Source of the DNA: Bacteroidales bacterium | GTDB taxonomy: Bacteria; Bacteroidota; Bacteroidia; Bacteroidales; VadinHA17 | Assembly: GCA_025454755.1 (NCBI GenBank) | Contig: JALONV010000026.1 | Span: forward strand, 1-33,159 | Direction of reading: 5' to 3' | Length of the DNA stretch: 33,159 bases | Part shown: positions 26,144-33,159 of the stretch, piece after piece | Layout: every line of letters starts with the position of its first letter | How positions within the stretch are numbered: position 1 is the first letter of the stretch | Program-made: the position numbers and the translations under genes | The notes under the pieces: model-generated | Told to the model about the DNA's origin: nothing | The model's database searches: none | Seen by the model: the letters and a program-made list of their open reading frames with translations, nothing else

Positions 26144-26770
26144 ATGACATTTGATAACAGCAGAACAATTATCGGCTTCAGGATCAAAATGTTTTTCGCC
26201 ACAATCCTGCTCATTGCCTGGCTTGTCGTGGTATATGCTGCGGAACTCATAAAATTCCCCCTGCTGGGGATGAGCGATACGGTCTGGACACTAATACTTG
26301 TAGGTATCTACCTGGTTATTGTATTTCTTCCGATGGTAAGGAATTTCCAGTTTGTCTTTTTCTCGGATGAGGGAAATAACATAGTCTTCAGATATTTCTT
26401 TGCAGGTATTGTCGGGGGAAAAAAGAACTCAATTTCGATAAGCAAAAATACATTTGCAGGGTACAAATACGAAAAGAAATATTTAGGTCTCGTAAAAAGT
26501 GTAATTCTGCACCAGAAAATAGGACAGGGTATTGCCACTTATCCTCCCGTTTACATTAGCGCACTGACCAGAGAACAGAGGGAGAAGTTATTAAGCTGGC
26601 TCAACCAGTATGCAATAAGTATGAGTTATATCATTTTTAATGAATATTATAGGTGCCAATTTTGTATCTGTTCTTTTTGGAACGACTTGTCAGTTGCCAA
26701 CTGCCTCTTGCCAACTGCTAACTTTTATAATTATTACTATAACTTTGAACTATCAAATAAACTTACATAA
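26144..26770 (+). CDS. Small membrane protein of unknown function
   Basis: No family recognised. The 208-aa reading frame has two membrane segments (about 16-33 and 46-64). A soluble part follows (about 68-157) rich in alternating hydrophobic residues and ending in LTREQREKLLSWLNQYA, like a bacterial PH-type domain. The last 50 or so residues look unlike the rest: low complexity, aromatic and Cys-rich. Residues 183-192 are translated from a heptamer repeat array, and the final codons run through the gdh -7 element. The authentic protein may therefore end near residue 160, with the tail from a lost stop or a frameshift. Confidence 0.6.
   Translation: MTFDNSRTIIGFRIKMFFATILLIAWLVVVYAAELIKFPLLGMSDTVWTLILVGIYLVIVFLPMVRNFQFVFFSDEGNNIVFRYFFAGIVGGKKNSISISKNTFAGYKYEKKYLGLVKSVILHQKIGQGIATYPPVYISALTREQREKLLSWLNQYAISMSYIIFNEYYRCQFCICSFWNDLSVANCLLPTANFYNYYYNFELSNKLT
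26692..26719. repeat. Heptamer repeat array
   Basis: Four contiguous heptamers AGTTGCC, AACTGCC, TCTTGCC, AACTGCT share the TGCC core every 7 bp. This is the same style as the array at 21867-21901. It is translated in the tail of the upstream membrane-protein frame. Confidence 0.6.
26740..26747 (+). promoter_or_regulatory. -7 element upstream of broken gdh copy
   Basis: TAACTTTG is an exact TAnnTTTG match 34 bp before the ATG at 26782. It lies inside the 3' end of the preceding reading frame, which suggests that frame has extended into a pre-existing promoter. Confidence 0.5.
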
Positions 26771-26781
26771 AAATCACCGAT

Positions 26782-28067
26782 ATGAACGTAGATAAGATTA
26801 TGAATAACCTCGAAAAAAAGCATCCCGGCGAGGTTGAGTATTTGCAGGCAGTAAGAGAAGTGCTCGAATCAATAGAGGAGTTGAACCTGACCGTATCTTC
26901 ACATTTAAGGTTCCGTGGGTCGATGATGAAGGCAATGTAAAGGTAAACCTTGGTTACAGGGTCCAGTTCAACAATGCAATAGGACCATATAAAGGAGGAC
27001 TTCGCTTTCACCCGAGCGTTACTCTTTCAATCCTTAAATTCCTCGGATTTGAGCAGATATTCAAGAATGCCCTTACAACTCTTCCAATGGGAGGAGCCAA
27101 GGGAGGTTCCGACTTCGATCCAAAGGGAAAATCGAATGCAGAAGTGATGCGTTTCTGCCAGTCATTCATGCTGGAACTCTGGAAACATATCGGTCCGGAG
27201 ACTGACGTTCCGGCAGGTGATATAGGTGTTGGCGGACGTGAGATAGGTTATCTGTATGGCATGTACAAAAAGCTCAACGGCGATCATACAGGTGTTCTCA
27301 CAGGCAAGGGAAGCAACTGGGGAGGATCGTTGATCCGTCCGGAAGCTACCGGTTTCGGAGGCATCTACTTTGTCGAGGAAATGCTTGCAACAAAGAATGA
27401 AACACTGAAGGGCAAAACAGTTTCGATATCCGGATTCGGGAACGTGGCCTGGGGAGCTGCGCTGAAGGCTGTTGAGCTTGGTGCGAAAGTTGTAACCATT
27501 TCTGGTCCGGACGGATATGTTTATGACAAGGATGGAATTTCAGGAAAGAAAATAGATTATATGCTCGACCTTCGTTCCTCCAACCAGGATATTGTAAAAC
27601 CATACTCATATACATTTGAAGGAGTTGAATTCCATGAAGGCAAACGACCATGGGAAGTAAAGGTTGACATTGCACTTCCATGCGCAACTCAGAATGAACT
27701 CACCGGTGAGGATGCAAAGATGCTTATCAAAAACGGAGCTATTCTAATAGGAGAAATTTCGAATATGGGATGTACTCCCGAAGCTGTTGAAGAATTCCAT
27801 AAAAACAAAATCCTCTTTGCACCGGGGAAAGCAGTCAATGCAGGGGGTGTCGCAACATCAGGCCTTGAGATGTCCCAGAATGCCATAAAGATGAAATGGG
27901 GAAGCAAGGAAGTTGATGAGCGGCTCCATGAGATCATGCGCAATATCCATGGTCAATGCGTCAGGCACGGAAAAATGGATGATGGCTATATAGATTATGT
28001 AAAAGGTGCAAACATTGCAGGATTCCTCAAGGTAGCCAATTCGATGCTGGATATGGGGGTTATATAA
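26782..28067 (+). pseudogene. gdhA: Glutamate dehydrogenase, frameshifted copy
   Basis: A hexameric-type GDH copy broken near its 5' end. The ATG at 26782 reads MNVDKIMNNLEKKHPGEVEY with QAVREVLESIEE, then runs out of frame to a stop at 26938. From 26880 the other frame reads VEPDRIFTFKVPWVDDEGNVKVN and continues in register to 28067. Compared with the intact paralogue at 29543, about 52 nt are missing at 26875-26879. The rest is well kept: [38 protein letters not shown] and GFGNVA. The first in-frame ATG downstream (27087) would give 326 aa lacking the GPYKGG lysine, so activity is unlikely. A sequencing or assembly error is possible. Confidence 0.85.
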
Positions 28068-28095
28068 AACCCCTGGTCCCGCTTCTCGCAGGACC

Positions 28096-28113
28096 TGTCC
28101 CCTAAAGGGGACA
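28096..28113. terminator. Stem-loop after gdh copy
   Basis: TGTCCCC and GGGGACA form a 7-bp stem around a TAAA loop. A smaller GGTCC/GGACC stem (28075-28079, 28091-28095) lies just before it. The following bases are A-rich rather than T-rich, so the intrinsic terminator call is tentative. Confidence 0.4.
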
Positions 28114-28156
28114 TAAAAACAATCCCCTATAAAATTTCAATATGTAACAAAATTAG

Positions 28157-28186
28157 CCCCCCTTTAGGGGGGTTGGGGGGTTTTTC
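28157..28186 (+). terminator. Probable rho-independent terminator before dprA
   Basis: CCCCCC (28157-28162) and GGGGGG (28167-28172) close a TTTA loop. A second G6 run and a T-rich tract (TTTTTCTTAT) follow. It closes the gdh-copy transcript ahead of dprA, whose start is 30 bp on. Confidence 0.55.
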
Positions 28187-28215
28187 TTATCTTTACATGT
28201 CTCAACCTTAGTGCT

Positions 28216-29325
28216 ATGTCTGAAGATGTCTCGCTGAAGCATAAAATTGCTTTAGGTTTAATTCCGCGTATCGGCGATATAAACGCCCGAAAACTTGTTT
28301 CACATTTCGGAAACGTTGAAGCCGTTTTTCATGAGTCATACAGGACACTCACAAAAATTCCCGGGATAGGTTCAGGACTGGCCAGGTATATCAGCGACAG
28401 ATCGTACCTTGAAGTTGCTGAAAAAGAGGCAGAGTATGTATCAAAACATAATATCAAAACCTATTTCTACCTCGACAATGATTATCCTTTCAGGTTTCGT
28501 CAATGCGATGATTCACCTGTTGTTTTTTTCTTCAAAGGAAATTGCGATCTCGATACATCAAAGATCCTCAGCGTTGTCGGGACAAGAAGCGCCACCCTGC
28601 ATGGTAAAGAATTGTGTGAAAAAATAATAGGAGGACTGGCAGCAGGGCATCCCGATCTGCTAATAGTCAGCGGACTTGCTTACGGTATAGATATATCGGC
28701 ACATAAAGCTGCATTATCATTTAACCTTCCGACTGTAGGAGTACTTGCAAATGGACTGAAGACTATTTACCCGTCAATTCACAGGCCGACAGCAGAAGCT
28801 ATGCTAAGGAATGGAGGACTGCTTACCGATTTCCTCTCTGATGCTCTTCCTGAAAGGAACAATTTTATAAAAAGGAACCGCATTATTGCGGGATTGTCAG
28901 ATGCTACACTGGTTGTAGAGTCGGGAATAAAGGGCGGAGCGCTGATTACTGCTGATATTGCAGCCTCATATAACCGTGATGTATTTGCTGTTCCCGGAAG
29001 GCCGGATGATCAGTGGTCGGCTGGATGTAACAGCCTGATTAAAAATAATAAGGCAGCTCTTGCCGAAAATGCTGAAGACATTGAATATTTCCTCGGCTGG
29101 AAATCCGAAAAAACAAAAGCCCCGGTACAGAAGACTCTCTTTTCGGAGATGTCCGATTCAGAGAAACAGATCTTTGATCTCCTGGCCAAAGAGAATGAGC
29201 TTACCATAGATGCAATCTGCAGGTCGCTGGACCTTCCTGTTTATAAATTATCCCCCCTGCTCCTTCAGATGGAATTCAAAGGATTGGTTAAATTCTATCC
29301 CGGAAACATCTACCGGACAACTTAA
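28216..29325 (+). CDS. dprA: DNA-processing protein DprA
   Basis: Single-strand DNA-binding protein that loads RecA onto incoming DNA during natural transformation. The 369-aa protein has an N-terminal helix-hairpin-helix/SAM-like region (LIPRIGDINARKLVSHFG, IPGIGSGLARYI, 1-60). The DprA Rossmann-like core follows (about 105-300) with SVVGTRSATLHG, VSGLAYGIDISAH, RNRIIAGLSDATLVVESG and KGGALITADIA. The C-terminal winged-helix domain spans about 310-369. The gene is complete. No other competence genes are in the window; housekeeping roles are also proposed for DprA. It lies between the two gdh copies. Confidence 0.96.
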   Translation: MSEDVSLKHKIALGLIPRIGDINARKLVSHFGNVEAVFHESYRTLTKIPGIGSGLARYISDRSYLEVAEKEAEYVSKHNIKTYFYLDNDYPFRFRQCDDSPVVFFFKGNCDLDTSKILSVVGTRSATLHGKELCEKIIGGLAAGHPDLLIVSGLAYGIDISAHKAALSFNLPTVGVLANGLKTIYPSIHRPTAEAMLRNGGLLTDFLSDALPERNNFIKRNRIIAGLSDATLVVESGIKGGALITADIAASYNRDVFAVPGRPDDQWSAGCNSLIKNNKAALAENAEDIEYFLGWKSEKTKAPVQKTLFSEMSDSEKQIFDLLAKENELTIDAICRSLDLPVYKLSPLLLQMEFKGLVKFYPGNIYRTT

Positions 29326-29527
29326 TAAAATAAACAATCCTGTTCCACTTGCTTGTAAAAATATTGTCACAATGCATGTTTTATTTATAGTTTATTGAGA
29401 AAGTGCTATTAACTGATATACTGACTTTTATAGACATACCTGCAATTATTATTTCGATTATTTTTTCTGTAAATTGGTTTTTGGTATGTCAATTTTTATA
29501 ATTTTATTCTTCTTAAAAACCCTTTAA

Positions 29528-30882
<1,355 letters not shown>

Positions 30883-30883
<1 letters not shown>

Positions 30884-31650
30884 TGAAGTTAATTGACACA
30901 CACACACATCTTTATCTTCCGGAGTTTGATTCCGACAGGGATGAAATGATAAACCGGGCAGCCGGCAACGGCATAGTCAAGCTTCTGATGCCGAACATTA
31001 ATTGCCATTCCGTCGAAGCAATGATTTCAGCTGCAGACAGGTATAAAGGTACCTGCCTGCCGATGCTGGGACTTCATCCTGCTTCTGTGAAAGATGATTA
31101 CCGGCTTCAGCTTGATGATTTGGAAAAGATATTTGCAGAACATCAGTTCATAGCTGTGGGTGAGATTGGAATCGATCTTTACTGGGACAAGACCCATAAA
31201 GCTGAGCAGACAGATGCAATGAGAAGGCAGGTGGCTTTTGCGATCAGTTCAGGTCTCCCGGTTGCAGTGCATTCAAGGGAAGCTTTGCCGGAAGTGTTTT
31301 CAGTGCTTGACGAATTCGCAGGTCCCGGCCTGAAAGGAGTTTTGCATGCTTTCCCGGGAACAATTCAGGATGCTGAAAAAGCTGTAAGAATGGGATTCAT
31401 GCTTGGCATCGGAGGACCTCTTACTTTCAAGAATTCAAATCTCGGCAAAATTGTAAAAGAGATTGGAATTGATCATGTTGTTCTTGAAACTGACTCTCCT
31501 TATCTGGCTCCTGCTCCTTTCAGGGGCATGCGAAATGAGAGTTCCTATCTGCCTGTTATAAATAAGAAGCTGGCTGAGATATTTGGAATAAGCGAAGAGG
31601 AGAGTTCAAGTATTATATATGAAAATTCCTGCTGTCTGTTTAAAATCTGA
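30883..31650 (+). CDS. tatD: TatD-family metal-dependent hydrolase
   Basis: TIM-barrel metalloenzyme of the TatD DNase family, which has reported 3'-5' exonuclease activity and proposed roles in DNA repair and D-aminoacyl processing. The 255-aa protein has the N-terminal metal ligands in DTHTHLY (H7, H9), VGEIGIDLYWD, VAVHSREA, GVLHAFPGT and LETDSPYLAPAPFRGMRNE. It overlaps gdhA by one base and ends 3 bp before the asparaginase start, so the three genes form a likely operon. Which TatD subgroup (TatD, YcfH or YjjV) cannot be told apart here. Confidence 0.93.
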
Positions 31651-31653
31651 ATT

Positions 31654-32691
31654 GTGATAAAAAGAAAAAATGAGACATCGATCCTGATCATATATACCGG
31701 AGGTACAATCGGGATGGTTCATGATCCAAAAAACGGTTCTCTGGTACCTATTGATTTCAAGCATATAACCAATCATGTGCCGGAGCTTGATAAATTTGGA
31801 TTTGATCTCCAGTCAATAACATTCAATCCGGTAAAAGATTCATCAAACATAGATCCGTCTATGTGGATAAATATGGCGGAGACCATTGAAAAGAATTACA
31901 TCAGGTTTGACGGATTTGTTGTGCTTCATGGAACAGACACAATGGCTTATTCTGCATCAGCGCTGAGCTTCATGCTCGAAAACCTTGCAAAGCCGGTGAT
32001 CTTTACCGGCTCTCAGCTGCCTATTGGTTTGCTGAGAACCGACGGCCGTGAAAATCTTCTTACTGCAATTGAGATAGCCGCAGCAAAAGAAAAAGGCACT
32101 GCTCTTGTTCCGGAAGTGTGCATTTATTTTGACAATGAACTTACGCGGGGAAATCGCACCACAAAGTACAGTGCCGAACATTTTGATGCATTCAACTCAC
32201 CTAATTATCCTCCACTGGCAGAAGTAGGACTTCATCTTAAATATAACTTTAGTGATATTCATTATCCGCCGAAGAACAAGAAGTTAATTGTAAATAAATC
32301 ATTTGATACAAACGTTGCAATCCTGAAACTGTTTCCTGGAATTAACAGGAATTTCGTTGAAGCTGTCATCAATACCAAAGGATTGAAAGGTCTGATAATT
32401 GAAACATTTGGTTCCGGCAATGCTCCAACCACTAAATGGTTCATCGACGACTTGAAGGAGTTCATTGCAGAAGGAGGCATTATTTATAATGTAACGCAAT
32501 GCCATGGAGGAAGCGTTGAGATGGGGCTTTATGAAACAAGCCGGCAGCTGCTGACTGCAGGTGTGGTAAGCGGTAAAGACATCACTTCAGAAGCTTCGGT
32601 TACGAAGCTCATGCATCTGCTTGGTAAACACAAAAGCAAAAAGAATGTAATTAAATTTCTGAGTACGCCGCTTGCCGGAGAAATATCCTGA
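31654..32691 (+). CDS. ansA: L-asparaginase, type I (cytoplasmic)
   Basis: Hydrolyses asparagine to aspartate and ammonia. The 345-aa protein has the N-terminal nucleophile motif YTGGTIG (T15 and T18) and the second catalytic motif HGTDTM (92-97), followed by TGSQLPIG and RTDGRENLL. There is no signal peptide, which fits a cytoplasmic type I enzyme. The start is GTG at 31654: an in-frame stop lies only two codons upstream, and no ATG precedes the TGGTIG motif. It follows tatD by 3 bp. Confidence 0.95.
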   Translation: MIKRKNETSILIIYTGGTIGMVHDPKNGSLVPIDFKHITNHVPELDKFGFDLQSITFNPVKDSSNIDPSMWINMAETIEKNYIRFDGFVVLHGTDTMAYSASALSFMLENLAKPVIFTGSQLPIGLLRTDGRENLLTAIEIAAAKEKGTALVPEVCIYFDNELTRGNRTTKYSAEHFDAFNSPNYPPLAEVGLHLKYNFSDIHYPPKNKKLIVNKSFDTNVAILKLFPGINRNFVEAVINTKGLKGLIIETFGSGNAPTTKWFIDDLKEFIAEGGIIYNVTQCHGGSVEMGLYETSRQLLTAGVVSGKDITSEASVTKLMHLLGKHKSKKNVIKFLSTPLAGEIS

Positions 32692-32724
32692 AAGAAACAT
32701 TTGAAAATATTTTTGTAATTTGCG

Positions 32725-32852
32725 CCTCCGATTTTTTAGGAGGAAATAGATAAAGTCCTCCTTCGTCCCGATGACTCGGGACTACGGAGGATAAATCCCA
32801 CCCACGCCAAGGCTTCGGTGGGCAAAGCCCACCTTCGCTGAAGCTACGGTGG
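32725..32852. repeat. Array of hairpins upstream of tRNA-Ser
   Basis: Several inverted repeats are packed between ansA and the tRNA. CCTCC/GGAGG (32725-32729, 32739-32743) could end ansA transcription. A long stem pairs TCCTCC with GGAGGA and GTCCCGA with TCGGGAC around a TGAC loop (32756-32791). Three overlapping stems are made of CCCACC, GGTGGGC, GCCCACC and GGTGG (32797-32852). The last set is mutually exclusive: each GGTGG or CCACC can pair with a neighbour on either side. No gene is visible. Confidence 0.6.
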
Positions 32853-32858
32853 ACAGAG

Positions 32859-32948
32859 GGAGAGATGCAGGAGTGGTTTAACTGGCACGCCTGGAAAGCG
32901 TGTGTCCCGCGAGAAGCGGGACCGGGGGTTCGAATCCCCCTCTCTCCG
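32859..32948 (+). tRNA. tRNA-Ser (anticodon GGA)
   Basis: A class II tRNA of 90 nt. The acceptor stem pairs GGAGAGA (32859-32865) with TCTCTCC (32941-32947), and the discriminator is G at 32948. The anticodon stem CACGC/GCGTG holds the loop CTGGAAA, giving anticodon GGA at 32893-32895, which reads UCC and UCU. A long variable arm (GTCCCGC/GCGGGAC, 32904-32922) is typical of tRNA-Ser. The T arm is GGGGG-TTCGAAT-CCCCC (32924-32940). CCA is not encoded. Confidence 0.96.
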
Positions 32949-33072
32949 CAAAGCTTTAACAAATCCCGCGCCAGCGGGGTTATTTGTTTTACCGAAGCCT
33001 CGTTGAATGCTTGCATTCATAAGAGGCTGAAGGAAAAACAAATAAAACCCGTCAGGGTTTGTTAAAGCTTTG
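32949..33072. repeat. Nested inverted repeat abutting the tRNA 3' end
   Basis: Outer arms CAAAGCTTTAACAAA (32949-32963) and TTTGTTAAAGCTTTG (33058-33072) are perfect 15-bp inverted repeats. Inside are TTATTTGTTTT/AAAACAAATAA (32980-32990, 33035-33045), AGCCTC/GAGGCT (32996-33001, 33023-33028) and TGAATGC/GCATTCA (33004-33010, 33013-33019). Two side hairpins are CCCGC/GCGGG (32965-32978) and AAACCC/GGGTTT (33045-33060). The left arm begins right after the tRNA discriminator base. Confidence 0.7.
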
Positions 33073-33086
33073 TTGGTTCTCCCCAG

Positions 33087-33134
33087 GGGATCATGTCCGA
33101 ACGCAGTGAGGACATAATCCCTTACCCGAAGGGT
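33087..33134. repeat. Further hairpins at window end
   Basis: GGGATCATGTCC (33087-33098) and GGACATAATCCC (33110-33121) pair over 12 positions with one mismatch. ACCC-GAA-GGGT (33124-33134) is a small second stem. These continue the structured, non-coding stretch that follows the tRNA. No gene is visible between 33073 and the window end. Confidence 0.5.
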
Positions 33135-33159
33135 TTAGTTTGGCGTTGCAGATTCTCCC

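Noticed and set aside
32651-33041. Minus-strand reading frames over the tRNA region, with text such as REGDSNPRSRFSRDTRFPGVPVKPL
   Set aside because: This is the well-known false translation of the antisense of a tRNA-Ser gene; the tRNA fold is complete on the plus strand.

Overview
The window looks like chromosomal DNA of a Bacteroidota bacterium, most likely Bacteroidales or a close relative. The reasons are the complete division and cell wall (dcw) cluster in Bacteroidota order, recurrent -7 elements of the form TAnnTTTG, poor Shine-Dalgarno signals, a PASTA-tailed FtsI, a DAP-type MurE, and a PlsC-like/GNAT acyltransferase pair resembling GlsA/GlsB of Bacteroides glycine-lipid synthesis. 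The species cannot be named from this sequence.

Layout. (1) 1-166: intergenic tail downstream of ftsZ with two REP-like units. (2) 167-15498, minus strand: mraZ-rsmH-ftsL-ftsI-murE-mraY-murD-ftsW-murG-murC-ftsQ-ftsA-ftsZ, thirteen tightly packed or overlapping genes, with a triple 10-bp MraZ-box operator at 15539-15568. (3) 15645-17522, plus strand: glsA-like and glsB-like acyltransferases, transcribed divergently from mraZ. (4) 17519-21764, minus strand: a compact run of yebC, an unknown lipoprotein, a SPOR-domain protein and a long PurF-family amidotransferase. (5) 21925-25669: miaB (plus) facing aspS (minus), then tadA (plus). (6) 25670-28215: a decayed accessory patch holding an ORF6N gene fragment, a small membrane protein of unknown function, a frameshifted glutamate dehydrogenase copy and several repeat elements. 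(7) 28216-32691, plus strand: dprA, intact gdhA, tatD and a type I asparaginase; the last three are nearly contiguous. (8) 32692-33159: tRNA-Ser(GGA) embedded in hairpin-rich repeats.

Most genes are housekeeping. The dcw block supplies lipid-linked peptidoglycan precursor synthesis (MurC, MurD, MurE, MraY, MurG), polymerisation and cross-linking (FtsW, FtsI) and the division ring (FtsZ, FtsA, FtsQ, FtsL) under probable MraZ control. MiaB, TadA, AspS and tRNA-Ser belong to translation. GdhA and asparaginase link to nitrogen metabolism.

I saw no defence island, CRISPR array, prophage or biosynthetic cluster. The less ordinary material is the repeat ecology: heptamer arrays, an inverted-repeat element in the aspS/tadA divergent promoter region, REP-like units and nested palindromes abutting the tRNA. 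The ORF6N fragment with its palindrome, the broken gdh duplicate and the acyltransferase pair with an H-x5-D motif also merit a look.
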